Assembly (NCBI GenBank): GCA_019843655.1
Contig: JACDQD010000001.1
Span: 41,077,230-41,141,229, forward strand
Source of the DNA: Lethocerus indicus
Lineage: Eukaryota; Arthropoda; Insecta; Hemiptera; Belostomatidae
DNA: 64,000 nucleotides
Direction of reading: 5' to 3'
This document shows positions 1 through 12,678 of the stretch, in pieces; the stretch's first letter is position 1, and each line of letters starts with the position of its first letter. A model generated the notes under the pieces. It made no database searches and had not been told where the DNA came from. It saw only the letters and a program-made list of their open reading frames with translations. A program made the position numbers and the translations under genes.

Positions 1-589
1 TTTAAGCTTAAGGATGACGAAGAAAACTTTAGACGTCGAGCACAGATTAATGGTAGAAATGCCGATTAAAGGAATTACGAGTCATGGTAAATTTTGTAAA
101 ATAATGGCAGTGTCAGAATACCACGATAAAGAAGGTGCAGGGCATTATTTTTGATTCCTCGACATCTCATTTAACATAAAACACTTCTTAAAGATGTCAC
201 TTCTTAAAGATTGAAAGGACTAACATGCACGCAATAAAAAGTCGTAGGATGGGTCCAAAAAGTATGTTCCTTTTTTGTATATTACGTTTCCAAATATCCG
301 CCTCGAACACGATTTCCGCCCCAGAAAGGTGTGTGTTTGTCAAACGAATTTTGTTGTAATATCGCACGTTCACCATACATTTATACGAGAAATAGGTTTA
401 GGTTAATGTTGGTATTACTTTCTACTGATTAAGAAAAACGAATTATCATTACAGTAAGTTCGGTTTAGAGGAAAAAGTCTATTTCAAATTTCGTTTATAT
501 ATGTATATATACATACATATAGATTTATTTATTATAAATACTCTATTCGATATTTAATACGAGAGATGTTGGGATAGCGTCTGCGAAAC
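1..589. other. Gene-free AT-rich sequence
   Basis: I see no coding region here. The stretch is AT-rich with a short imperfect (TA) region near 497-525. A segment near 250-330 (TCCAAAAAG, then CTCGAACACGATT) vaguely resembles short pieces near 23540 (the same CTCGAACACGATT), which suggests an old dispersed repeat, but the match is too short to define one. Confidence 0.4.
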
Positions 590-605
590 AGAACTTCCGG
601 CCGTT

Positions 606-1215
606 TGCCGGAATCGAACCACCTCCGAGTGACACTCTAGTTAAAAATAATCCCGACGATTTTCGATTTCCGGCTTATTATAACCCGGCCAGGATGGGAA
701 GAGCGGAGAAGGGAAATTTCATTGTGACGGATGAGTGTAATAGCGTTATTTCTAACGATAAGGGAAAAGAACGGCCGGTCAGATTATAAATATTTATCTT
801 ACGTACTGGGACAAAGGTGTATGTCTGTAGAAATAAGACCGAAATATTTCAGTAAATTGTAATGTCAATACCGGTTCGATTCCTTCCCACTCCACTGTGC
901 TATCGGTTGAATCGGATCGGCGAATACAGATTTATGTATACATTTAAAATTTGCAAGTGATTGACAATAAGCACGTCCGCCACCCGAAATCGAACCCTGA
1001 GCCGACCTCCACACTTCGATCAATCAATTCCACTCTCATTACATTCAGACACCACGACGGTTCGATCCTACACCTGCACTTTAACGGGGAGCTGAACAAA
1101 CCGCCGAAACCTATAGTATGAGTAATCGATCAAAATTTGGAAAGAAAAGTTTCAGGTCCCGGACCCAATTACCAATGACGATGAGAGTAGGTACTGGGTT
1201 CGATTCCCGACAGCG
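606..1215. repeat. Cluster of five tRNA-like B-box motifs
   Basis: Five copies of a GGTTCGAnTCC-like motif occur in about 600 bp: 608-620 (minus strand), 873-883 (plus), 983-997 (minus), 1059-1068 (plus) and 1196-1209 (plus). This is the consensus of the internal RNA polymerase III B box, the T-arm of tRNAs and of tRNA-derived SINEs. I found no full cloverleaf and no confident A box beside any of them, so they are not called as tRNA genes. The simplest reading is several truncated SINE copies in both orientations. Confidence 0.4.
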
Positions 1216-1235
1216 CTTACATAATCAATTACAAG
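1166..1235 (+). mobile_element. SINE-like tRNA-derived tail, copy 1
   Basis: The segment runs from GAGTAGGTACTGGGTTCGAT through TCCCGACAGCGC to CATAATCAATTA. It matches 21341-21412 in order: the GTAC element, the TTCGA/ATCGA box, TCCCGRCAGCG and an AAATTA-type end. The 3' part of the tRNA-like head is recognisable; the 5' part and A box are not. Likely a decayed SINE, but two short copies are weak evidence. Confidence 0.35.
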
Positions 1236-1240
1236 TTTCT

Positions 1241-1920
1241 ATTAGGGCACAGATGGTGGGATATACGTAAAATACAAATTCGGAATAAACAATTTAGGAC
1301 CGCCACAGGTTGCACTCTTCAATTTGAAAGTGTATCTCGCCCCCCCCCCCTTATTCTTCGTAAATGTGAATTGGATAAGAGAGGATTTGAAACAAACTGC
1401 AGAAAGCACAGTAGAGTTAAAGTCCCCGGGTGGTGTGGATGTCGTCACTGCTACCTCGTGAGCCGAGTCGCGACAGGGCGTCGCCACAGTTTTGCGAGGC
1501 AGGCACGAGAACTCGGATGAGCGAAGAAGGTCCGAAGGATGTCTCGAGCGGACGATACGGGGCTTTAAACGACATTTTTCGTCCGGCGGGTTCTCAAGCC
1601 CCGGCCCGAGGAGCGGGCCTCTCGGACCCGCCCGAGAGTGGGGGAGCCGGCATAAAAGGAGAGAAAAAAAACACCGAAAGAAATAAACCTGTCGGAGCTA
1701 TAGCAGCAGGTAAAAAGGAAGGAGCGAGGCGGCGTTGCCAAGTGGTGCGACCTCCGGCTCTAACCGCTCCCGCCTTTCCCTCCTCCCTTCATCATCCCGT
1801 CGACTACTTTTCACACTAATTTCACCCTAAAAGGCCCTTAGTTTATTAGTGTAAAGGCGGAGTTGCGGATCGGCCGAAAGGATTAGAGGCCCCGCGGACT
1901 CGACAACGCTCCGGGCCATC
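1241..1920. other. Moderately GC-rich gene-free block
   Basis: This block contains a run of 11 C at 1340-1350 and then GC-rich sequence from about 1420 to 1920. Overlapping open frames on both strands show no recognisable motif and are not called as genes. Confidence 0.4.
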
Positions 1921-2690
1921 GGGGCTACTCCCCGAGTGAGCCTTAATCGTTTCCTCGAAAAGGTTTACCGCCATTAACCTTTAACTAACTCAGAGACTGC
2001 CACCGGGACTCTCACAAGTGACTGAACGAAAGGACTGTATTTCCAAATCCCGCAACTTCCTTTTCGATCTTCCGATTTGGGTTTCCCGTTTTTTGTAATT
2101 TTAAACGGGATATATAGTAAACTTCGAAGCGAGCGATCGACTAAGTAAATAAAGAATGACGCACGAGCTGACACCACCCCAGGCGGCCGGAGCTACTCCT
2201 CAAGCGATCCTTAATCGTTTCCTCGGAAAGGTTTACCGACATTAACCTTTAACTAACTCCGAGACTGCCACCGGGACTCTGACAAGTGACTACATGAAAA
2301 AACTATATTCCATTCGCCACAACTTCCTATTCGATGTTCCAATTCAACTTTTCTTTTTTGGTTGTTCTAATACGAATATAATGTACTATAAACTGACCTT
2401 CAACGAGTGATAGACTAAATAAATAAAGAATGGAGCACGACTAACCCCCGCGCCAGACCACAAGCGCTATTCCACAAGCACTCCTAAATCGCTTCCTCGA
2501 CATCAACTAACTCAGAGACAAGGACTCTTAAAAGGGATTAATGAAAGTACTATATCTCCAATCCCTACGTCCTTTTTAATTATTTACATCCAACCTTTAT
2601 GTTTTGTAAGTTTTAAACGAGATATATATAACCTTCAGACCTAGCGATCGACTAAAACAATAGAGCACCACACCGACTCCAATCCTCACG
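1921..2690 (+). repeat. Three-unit degenerate tandem array, about 270-bp period
   Basis: Unit 1 starts at 1921 (GGGGCTACTCC), unit 2 at 2189 (GGAGCTACTCC) and unit 3 near 2462 (AGCGCTATTCC), giving spacings of about 268 and 273 bp. Landmarks recur in order: CTTAATCGTTTCCTCG, AACTAACTC.GAGAC, GGGACTCT, a GATATATA-like box, then GATCGACTAA and ATAAAGAATG. Units 1 and 2 are close (for example ACTGCCACCGGGACTCT in both), while unit 3 is shorter and more diverged. No sign of a fourth unit on either side. It could be a small satellite-like array or a transposon subterminal repeat. Confidence 0.75.
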
Positions 2691-5600
2691 AACCAGGAAA
2701 ATGAGGGGGGGGGGGTTTGACGTTAATTTTTTTTTCCGTTCGGGAACTCATCGACTCCTGCTTACGGGTTAAAAGCTCTAGATACGATCGGTAAATCGAC
2801 TGTCTTCTATCCACGGTTGACCGTCGTTTATTTCCATAAAAACCGAGTGAACCCTATGAAATTTGGCGGCGAAACGATGAATGAACCGGCCTGGCGGGAG
2901 GGGAGAGTAACACTCCTCAAACGGTCCCGGCTTTTTTCCTAATATTTTCATATTCCGAATTTATTTCACTTCAAAGTTTGTTTATTAAGTTTGTTTATCC
3001 CTATCGATATGCTATTAAAACTTTTTAATTTTTAAAATTAAGAAGTTCCTCTCTTATATAGCACAATTGGCAACTTGCGCAGTTACGCATTGACTTTTCA
3101 ATTATCTCCATGTACATAAAAATAAGACATTAAGCCATTAGGCGATTTAAGTATACTTAAGTATATTTCCCCTAAAGTACATTCTAACTCGACAGTTTCT
3201 TCGGATTATTTTAATTTATTTCATAAAACGAATAAATCCGTCTTAACTGGAGCGCCGTCTTTGAAAAACCGATTATTACCGACCATTATTCCATTTAACC
3301 AATATGCCGTCGGGCTTTACGACGCTCTTCCTGCGGCCGACTAATCATCACGGCACTCGGCTCCTATTATTTATATTCATCTTCCCTCGATACGAATTGA
3401 TGCAATCAGCGCCGACGCTCTGCGCTGATAGGAAAATCCGGCAAAACAAAGCGAGTCCACTTTTCTTCTAAATCTACACGCAGGGGAACCTTTTTTTAAC
3501 TGAGGTCAGGACTACAATTTTTAAAAATTATATTCAGCGACAGTGCGATTTGATAACACGAATGTACTTTTGACGGAGAATTCACCCATTGATGTTACAC
3601 CTGCTACAGCCATTAGTAAATTGCGATGAAGCTGAATAACTCGGAGAAAATGGTCTTTGTGTCCTTCTACTACGTAAAATTTTGATTTTAAAAACGAAAA
3701 TCGTTTACAGCTTGATACGCTTTTTAATTAAGTGCGTCCGGGAATCATGAAACAAATCTTTTGTTAATCAATTTTTTGCGGGCTTTTTCCCGGAGGAAAA
3801 ATAATTTTCCGTGTTTTTATTTGATTATCCGGGGGGGGGGATTTGATCACATGGGCCATCCGTCTGCCCTGATGGGGGCGGCGGCAATTAGCTCGGATAA
3901 TCGAGGTATTTTTGCTTTATTGAAGACAAATTAAAAAAAGAGAGAAAAGGGGCTTGATTTGAAAAACGGTCGGAGCTGCAGATTTAACCTCATTTTCGAC
4001 AAATCGAGGGAGTCGATAACGGTTGTGTGAATATGATTTATCTGATATTCGAATTGAGACACTTTTCAAAATTTCTGGCATAATTAACACTTAGCGGTTT
4101 CATTCATCCCGTATGCGTGCGCAATATTATGCGCATGAAATTATTCTTTACATATTTTACTGCATAAGAGTGGTGGAAAAATAAGATAAATTTGTGAACC
4201 GGCAAATAATTAACAGATAGTGGAGGTATTTGAATTTTTCATCCGAATGTAATTTGGGGACCTGACTTTGAAGAGTTGTGCTGAAAGGATTCCCTAGAAA
4301 AAAATGCATTTAATTGGAACGAAGGTTTGCCCAGAGAAGAAATTCGAAAATTATCATGATCCGTCAACCGTTTTATGATTCCAAAAGGGGTAATTACTAC
4401 CTCTATCCTTTGACCAGCCATTCTACGAGAACTCCGTAAATAATGCCCGAGTTATCAATAGCACTGACAAAAATGACTGAAATACGGAAATAGGGAGCAA
4501 TTTGGGGGGGGGGGGTTTAACAGTGTCCTACTTATTACAGCGGAAGGGGCTATACAGGAATTACGGAGATTATATTAACGGAGTATTTTAGTTATGGAAT
4601 GTATTTTAAAGGATTTTGCTTCTAGCAATGAGGAAATATTGTAAATGCGAATACAATGAACGGTTTAGGATAGACAAACCTATTGGAGCCGACGCAGTAA
4701 ACCCACCGGAATATCTGAATAGGTTAGTAACAAGCTCGGATAATGGAGACTGTTACAACTAAACCCTGTCGCCTAACCCCATCTACGTAAGCGAACATAT
4801 CTCTTATATACAAGTTAAAATATTCACGATCGCTGAGTCTCGAAATCATCTATTGAGCAACTTGCACAATAGGAATTCAATTCACAATTAAGTCATTTGT
4901 CCGCGTTTGCTCCGATTGCATGGGTACTAATAATGTTACTACTCTGTTATTCAATTTAAATAAACGGACGCGTTTAATATCCGGCGTATCTTTAATTAAA
5001 TCGTACATTCGGTCTCATATTTTATTGTCATATTTATTGACTCGGGTGGGTTTGAAATACGTTTGTTCTAGTTACAGGATGCTTTCTCTCAATCTTTGAA
5101 CTCTTTGAGAGGAACCCACCCCGACCCCCACCACCCACTCAATCCCGGAGTGGGGATTTAATCGGGTACACGATCCCGGCGGGATATAGCCCATAAAAGT
5201 GTTTTTTCTTTCTCTTACTCCCTTCATTCTATAATAAAAGAATAATACCTTTCGCGGGTTTTTATTGCCGCTAAGGGGTGTAATCTCCGAGGTAAGACAC
5301 AGTCAAGAGTACTTAATGGACATTATGCGATAATTGCGTCCGAGGCGGAGCGAGCATTAAAACAAAAAAGTAAACACACGAGATCGACTCTCAATTGGAA
5401 AACAAGATCATAATTGCACAGTTAAACCACTGCAGTTATTACTACCTGTTTAATTATTGCGACAAAATGCGGTTATTTGTGTTTTACAAAATGGAAGGGT
5501 ATGCGAGAAACGGTTGAATTAGGATTATTGACATCGGCAGTTAGTACGCTTCCGGTATAGTGACCTACCTTATGAAATAGGTCCCGCAAACAAATATCTT

Positions 5601-8202
5601 CTTATACTACATTATAAATAGAGTAAGAATATTTTTTATGAATACACTTCTTAAATTCTGAAACTTAATCGATGCACGTGTCTCGAATAGTGAAGTGTGT
5701 TTGTGACCAACATATCGGTTTTTTGTATCTTAGAAGGAATGTTTTCGCAATCGGACGCAATTTCGGATCGGACGATGGCTATGTTTAACTGACCAGAGTG
5801 AACGTCAGAGTCTCCGTATTACGTAACTAACTACTGTGTTACTTCACTTGGGCAAGTACCTCTGGACGTTATCACTCGAGCGATTCTCGGATTGAGCTTG
5901 GGGCTTCCTCCGCCCTCAGTAGCCGCGACACGGCTCATGACGGCGAAAAGCGGAAACTGTTCATATTTCTTGTCGAAATAGTGATGGCAAAGAGGTATCA
6001 ATTTTGTTTTCAATTTTTTCCGGAATTAATTCACTTTATTTTTATTTATTATAAGTAACATTGTCGCGATGCGCTCTATTTTTACTTTCATATTGAGTGG
6101 TTTTATGGTACACTGATACACTTTCTACGTCATTTTGTACAACAAAAAGGTATATTTATTGTGATTATAAGAATACGTAACCTATCCGGCATCGTAAAAA
6201 ACGTTTGGTTTGTCCTACCCCGTAAAGTATTTATAACATTGACAGTTACCGAAAACCGTAGTGGCAGTGCAAACAGGACGCATCATCGGCAGTCGACACG
6301 CGATTCGACCTCACGGAATTCTACCGAGGGGGGGCCATATCCCAAACCCCCGCGGGCGCCCCAGCAATTCGGTCCTCCACAATCATCCATTACATTCCGC
6401 CGGTAATACAGTGAGCTACGCAGGCATGTCGGTCCTATCAGTGCTTCTCAGGACACTGTTCCGGTACGCGGGTTTGGGATCAAACAGCGGGGAAGGGGCG
6501 GAAACAGAAAATCGGACGAGCGACGATATCCCGTAAATTAATCAGCTCCCCGCATCGATTTAACCACTCGTCACGGAATATAAACTACCGAAATTGGAGG
6601 ACTGCCCGAACGCAACGGGCGATAGAACGACGCTTTCGAATGAATCCGATCATCGATGTACTAATCAGTTCGGAAAACGGTCGACAGCTGCGGCCGATTC
6701 CAGAAATTTGGAGTCTGGTCCGTCCCGATAAGTTTTTTCCGGCCGTCACGAGTCATCCAGCGTTTCTCCCGGCCGTGGCGGAGAGCCAAAACCGGTCCGC
6801 CGGCAACGGCCAGAGGACAGTATATTAACCGAGCGATTGCGATATAGAGCAGAGCCCCGGGGTACGAACCCCTTTGGACAAACTTTTGGAGAAATAATAT
6901 CCCGAAAAATTCTCCACAATTATAAAGAAAAACGACAATAACAAAGGCAATAATAACGCCTAATGTGGATAAGAGGATGATGGAGGAAGTTGGAAGATAC
7001 AACTCCTAGCAGTTAGTGGGAGATTGTGTTAAAGAAACCGATAATAAGTGAAAAGGTTATGTGGTTAAATAGTGATTTATTGAATAAAACGCCGACTACA
7101 AAGGTGAAGAATTTAAAGTGGGTATAACTTTAAGCGAGGTAAATCGCTGTATTTTGCCACAAATGTGGCAATAATTTTTTTTATCTGTTTTAAGGTCACA
7201 CTATTAGTTCTTCCCTAGGGTTATGAGGAGATTAATAGGCGCGGTCGATGTGAGGGTACAGGAACACTTTTCCGATTTAAGGTCTCGGATTCGCGAAATT
7301 AAAGACGATTCCGGTTGAAAGCGAGTGCCGCCCGCCAAATGTGTTGGCGTTTAAAACTCCGCGCGTACCGGTTTGCACAACGCTGGCAGTTGATCAGAGG
7401 TCGAATTAAAAAGTAACGGTACCCGAGCCACTTTTTTTTCATTTCATCGTGCAACAGCCTTGATCTGAAATGTTTTTCCCGAAACGCAGAAAATCACAGA
7501 ACACTCAAATTAAGGACTATTAATGCGGGAATTGAGCAAATAACGGTACCGCCTTGGAACGTTCGAAATCCATGCCTAAGCGCGGTTTTTCTTCTAAATT
7601 TTCCCAAAAATCCAAAAGGTAGTAGGATTTGTAGTATACAACTTAACTGTAGGTTAATTACCTTTTAAAAATGAGGATTGTTATATGATTAAACCTAAAA
7701 ACAAAATAATTTCGCGCTAAAATACGCGAAGAAAGCGATACGGAAAATATTTTTTTTTAAATCTTAAATGCGCAGTACGAGGGGGTTCAATAATCGAACA
7801 ATTACTCGATGTAATATGACCTCTGGTAACTAAATATAGGGCGGTGTAAAAAGAAAGTGATGCAAGGTATCGGCCAGTTTTATATTACAGACGTCACAGA
7901 GCCGGCCTAATTTATCGAGTGGTCGAGTGAGACCGAGACGGGCAAATAGAGATTTTTAAAAAAATGCTTAAAATGAAGAAAACCCGATCATTGCGAATGG
8001 GGACGTTGGCCAGGCGGTAGATGTCGCGAACTAACTCTTCTATGGGAAACCTAACACGAGTTAACTGCAAATGTGGTACAAGTCTTCATAAGATTAATAA
8101 ACGATGTCACAATTACTAACAAATCTTGTGGAATATCGTTAATCTCTCAATTTACCAACCTGCAATATCACTATCAACAAAAATTGTGTGGTGTCGAATG
8201 AG
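2691..8202. other. Gene-free region
   Basis: No gene is supported. The region holds G runs at 2705-2715, 3831-3840 and 4504-4515, and one copy of a short dispersed repeat at 3546-3592. It is CpG-rich throughout. Open frames near 5831-6013 (minus), 6161-6536 (plus) and 6661-7002 (minus) overlap one another and have no recognisable domain. Confidence 0.45.
3546..3592 (+). repeat. Short dispersed repeat, copy 1
   Basis: This 47-bp segment aligns without large gaps to 9005-9052. Both contain ATTTGATAAC, then AATG.ACTTTT and ACGGAGAAT.CAC. It is probably a fragment of an unidentified interspersed element. Confidence 0.5.

Positions 8203-8268
<66 letters not shown>
8203..8268. repeat. (TACA)/(TA)n microsatellite
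   Basis: An uninterrupted TA dinucleotide tract of roughly 50 bp, preceded by a few TACA units. Strand slippage is the usual origin. No function is indicated. Confidence 0.95.
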
Positions 8269-8269
<1 letters not shown>

Positions 8270-10329
8270 CCTTTACTCAGAGAGGCCGATAAGGAGTAGA
8301 AACCAACAGAGTATTCGGTTTGCGTTAACCGAACGAATACAGAAAAGGCAGTACGGAATCCAAGGAAAGGTCCGATATGAAAGGGAGCTTTGAGGGAGAG
8401 ACAACCCCCCGTCTCCCTTCCTACTTCGCTGGTGGCTTAAACTTCGTTCCTTTGTGCTCTAAAAATGAACTGACCCTTTTCCTTATTACTTTCTCAATTC
8501 GGGGTATACACGCCCGGATTCGGATCCTTGCATTCTTGGAGCGATATTTTCCGTCCGCGGTATAATAAACTGGGAATATGAAACGACAGGGAGGAAGGAA
8601 GAGGGAGGGAGGGAGGGTGGTAGGGAGATGGACAGAGTGAGAGTGAGAGTGAGAGAGGGGGGGGTTGTCCCTTTTTACAAAATGTAGGTCCCCACAGCTT
8701 TATTTTTTTTTCAAGTGGGGAAAAAGTTTGATTAAGTGAGAACAATAAGCTTCTACTAACGACGGCGAGAAGCCTGTCTGGCTTCAGACCAAATGGGCGG
8801 GAAATCGGACAAGCGATAGCCCAAAAAACCTTTAAAATGATTCTGCTGGGATTAGGAATACCAGAATTCCTGTGATCCCACCTCACTGGCATATTTATAC
8901 CGATGGCGGCTGCTCACCGTCTTCAGTAGCTTGCTAGTCAGTAAATGTATTTTTTCTTTTTATTTCCAATCACGACTGCTATTTTAATAATAATAATAAT
9001 TGGTGGAATTTGATAACGCAAATGCACTTTTTACGGAGAATCCACTCATGGATGATCAGAGTGATGGGATAGTTTTGAATGTATATCGGGAAGCTCCTAA
9101 TTCATGAACGAATTCATGAATGGAGCGCGCGGTTAAAAACATAACGTGGGGCGTTAACAATTAGTAAATCATTTAAAATAATTATATCACTAACAGCACA
9201 CCAGTGACAATAAAATGAAGTTTCTATATATGTTTGAACCTATTATAACTTAAGTTATCAGTAATGCTCTGATATTTATATCTTACAACTTGTTTAGTAA
9301 TATGTTGAGGTAAAATGAACGCATTGCTTATATCGATATTCTGAACGTCCGAACATTTATGCATCTAACGGCCTCATAGGTAAACATGGTTGGATATATT
9401 ATAAAAAATTAATGGCTTATTGACGTCCGTTAAATAGAATAGATTTAAAACCCACGCTGTAATTTCCACATTGCGAAGGCCGATTCTCTAACACAGCGAA
9501 TCTAGTCCTTACGAAGGATTTAATCAAACATTAAATGCGATCCGACGGCAGGCCCGTTGTGCAAAATATCTTTACTGAAATTTAAAATTACGAAAAAAAC
9601 GTTCGGAACAATATTATTAGTCCTATTCGGAGATTAAAATATGCTCGAGGAATTCACTGAAACAACATAAATCTGTCTAAGCCTCAACATCGAGGACGGG
9701 TATTTTAACTTTTATATCCTCGAATTAAATATCTTCGTTTTTCAAGCTATTCCCGTACGGTATCTGAAATCTAAAATACGAATCAAGGAGTGTTATATGA
9801 AATATATTTTACTGTTTCAAAAAGGTATGTTTAATAACGACCTTAAAAATATACGAGGCAATATTACACGGCATTTATTTGATAAGGCCCTTCTGGATTT
9901 ATTTGCATTGGACTTTCCCTTCTAAATCTTAATATATAACGTTTATTTCGCCTGAATCAAATCGTCATTTCTAATTCTTTTGGGCAATTGTTTTATCAAA
10001 TTTCATATTAATCGCTTCATATATGAAAATAATAAAATGGTTACGGAGGTGAGGAGACCGTCCGGGGATCGATTTATCGCATCCGGCGTGTTACAGAACC
10101 GTTTCCGGTCAATCGGCCGGGGAAAGTGAATAAAGAACACCGTCTTCTAATAGCGTTACGCGTAACACTCCTCATGCAACGCCACCAGTCCCTTACCGAA
10201 TATAACACAGGTAAATCTTCTGGCCTCACCAAGCCATTCCAACATTCATTGTGCGCGTTTGCATGGTGCGCCGCATAAACCTGCAAGCCCCCGTCCGATT
10301 GTGCAGGCCTTTAATGAATTCGAAACCTT
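8269..10329. other. Gene-free region with a purine-rich patch
   Basis: A GGGA/GAGT-rich patch at about 8583-8666 ends in a G run and creates an artefactual low-complexity open frame on the minus strand. The rest is AT-rich and CpG-containing. The short dispersed repeat at 9005-9052 lies here. No gene was found. Confidence 0.45.
9005..9052 (+). repeat. Short dispersed repeat, copy 2
   Basis: Counterpart of 3546-3592, with the same order of ATTTGATAAC, AATGCACTTTT, ACGGAGAATCCAC and a final GATG. Flanking sequence is not shared, which supports two independent insertions rather than a local duplication. Confidence 0.5.
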
Positions 10330-10515
10330 CGAATCATCCGATTACTACTGTGTTTAGGGACTACCCCGCTTTAGCTCGGAAACGGGGAAAAGTTTTGCCC
10401 GACTAAGATTTGCGGGGAGAGACCGAAGGGCAAGAATGATACCGCGGTGATGAGGAGTAAATTAGTTCAAAATTTAAGGTTAAAGAGCCAGTTGAGAGCA
10501 AAACTTCTATCTATA
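10330..10515 (+). repeat. Dispersed repeat family A, copy 1
   Basis: It aligns with 13770-13945 and 19545-19725. Shared landmarks in order are GGGGAGAGACCGAAGG, GCAAGAATGA, AGTTC, AAGGTTAAAGA.CCAGT and GAGAGCAAAACTT. This copy lacks the short ACCGGGCAGTA segment of the other two. Family unknown; no terminal repeats or coding capacity seen. Confidence 0.65.
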
Positions 10516-11955
10516 TTCTTTAGCCCACAGCTTAACTCAAGGCACTATGATTTCTAAATAACTTGAACTAATGTCAATAAGAAAAATTGCATTAATATAT
10601 AAACGGGTACAAATCAGAATCTCTCGCTTAACTAAGGATATGACACTCCTAATAACGTTAGGTTTAACCAAACTCGAGAATGTTCTGTCAAAAGAAATAT
10701 CACAGAAATGCAATTGAGACATTTTATCGTGAGGCAGCCCGTTGTCGAGTATTTCAGAGACAAAAATCACGTTTTAGTTTAATTTCAAAAGGGCCAATTA
10801 ATCGTCGCGATTAAACATTTTCATTTCAACTGTAATCCGATTATACGGAATACAACTTTATCTGCCAATAGACGGCGTAAAAACTGTAACGACCGCAACA
10901 GAAGAGAGCAGAGAAAAACTGAAGCAGAAGGGGGGGCGCCCAATTTTCAAATTGGATCTCCTTTCCTGCCCAGGGATTTCCCCGTTCGAGGTTTATCGTC
11001 GGCGGCGGCATTAAAATTTAACGTTTCGGAAAAAGACATACCCCCCCCCCTTGACTAAGCCACCCCGCCCACCACCGCTCATAAAAGTAAAGCAGAATAA
11101 CAATTGTTTGACATAATTAGCTCCAAACCGGTGTTGTCACCCGTTTTACGAGTCGCCCAGTGACTTTATTGTTCGCATTATACAAAAATTAAATATAGCG
11201 AATTTCGAAGTTTTAACTTCATTCATTCTCTCTTGAATTTATTTTTAGTCGAACTGGAATAAATCAATAAAATAATAGTTTCATATACAACAAGTACATT
11301 CTCTCATTTGGTTGATATTTAGTTTTCCTCTCAATAATGTCCGGCGACTAGCTTAAATTCTGAAGTAATTTATTCAGACTTTTCGATCAGTTTTATTCGA
11401 CATCTGAATTTTTTTACATGATACGATAAGCGGAAGTTTATCCGACGCGCTCACGAGCTTCTCGCGGTACGAAAGTAACGCTCTACAAGCCCGCCGTAAC
11501 GCAACGGTACCTGGTCAGGGATGAAATTCGACTTTAATTGGGTTCCAACAATTGCGGTATCACACAAATTCAATTTGACCCATTTTACCGGACGCCTCGA
11601 GAATAGAGGATATAGGAATCTACGTTGTTTTGAGAACATTTTTCGGGTATATCGTATCATTTATATCATGAAATCGTCAGGGTATCGTGATGCGATCACG
11701 TAACACATAATGGGTACCGTGTAAGGTGAAAATGTATAAAGGCTGATGCAATTGCATCATTTACAATGGCGGTAACTAGGCGGTGAGAGTGCCGACACGA
11801 TGCTGCTTTACCGCCTCGCAGAAAATCTCAAAGAGCGTCGCTGCGAAGAACTTCGCGGACCGAGTAAGGATTATCGTAAATTGATGGTAAAAAAACGGCG
11901 CCTGAGCTAATTTCAAAAACTAAACTTCACAAATTTTAAATTGGCGTATTAGATT
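10516..11955. other. Gene-free region upstream of the RT fossil
   Basis: No gene was recognised. A C run lies at 11041-11050 and a 7-bp hairpin (CCAATTT/AAATTGG) near 10940. An upstream part of the non-LTR element, including its endonuclease domain, might be expected at 11450-11950, but I could not find conserved endonuclease motifs there. Confidence 0.35.
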
Positions 11956-12678
11956 CTCGACCACATAGTATTAAATCGCATAAGAAATGGACGACAAGAT
12001 TAGGAAAATCAGGCGGGCTTCAGGTCGGGCTTGTATCGATCAAATTAGCGTCCTATGTATGTCTTGGCACCTACTTGAACTCCATGATGAGATCAGCCAG
12101 CCGACGTGCGTCGCCTAGCTTCAAGTTTACCGCTGCATTTGATAGCATTCATAGAGAAAGTTTATGGAAGTTAAATCGTGACGGAATTCCAAACAAGCTG
12201 TACGGCACAATAACGGCCCTTCAGCGCCATAACTCTTCGGAGGTAAAAGCCTACGAGGAAAATCGTGTCTTCGCAGTACACTCCCGAGTTGGGCAAGTAT
12301 CGCGTCACCAACTCTATTCAACATCGCAATTGACGACGACTTATCGAAACCAATCGATAAATCAACCCGGAGGTGTCTATATTCGCCCGAATAACAATAT
12401 ACTGACCTACCGATCTTAACTGTCGACTTCAGGTACCTTGAATGTAATTTTACCAGCAATGGGGATGTTTAAGAAGAATTCGAAGTATCGACAATTGCCT
12501 GGAGCTCGCTCAAGACATTTCGGGCTACGAAAGACATTCGCCTGAAAACCTGAAAACCATACAGAAATTAAATACCGCATTAATAAAAACCGCCCCCTTC
12601 TTGCAAAACCGCACTAACGAAGGTTTCCTGTACAAGGCTGCTATCGTAGCGAAGTTATAAGATTGTGAAACTTGACCA
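11956..12678 (+). pseudogene. Non-LTR retrotransposon reverse transcriptase fossil
   Basis: This is a decayed reverse transcriptase domain from a LINE-type element. Conserved blocks appear in the right order but in shifting frames: LDHIVLNRI at 11956, ENQAGFRSG at 12004-12030, ACIDQISVL at 12029-12055 after a -1 shift, AAFDSIHRESLWKL from 12132, SPTLFNIAIDD at 12305-12337, FRYLECNFTSNGDV at 12428-12469, and YKAAIVAKL-stop-DCET from 12631. These match the fingers and palm blocks and the C-terminal FxYLG..DG and LLYGCETW-like blocks of the 'endonuclease-reverse transcriptase' proteins common in insect genomes. The catalytic Y/FADD box expected between SPTLF and FRYL is missing, apparently deleted. 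With several frameshifts and stops the copy is dead. The clade (RTE-like or a neighbour) is uncertain. Confidence 0.85.

Noticed and set aside
873..883. tRNA gene suggested by GGTTCGATTCC
   Set aside because: The T-stem does not pair and no D-arm, anticodon arm or acceptor stem can be placed.
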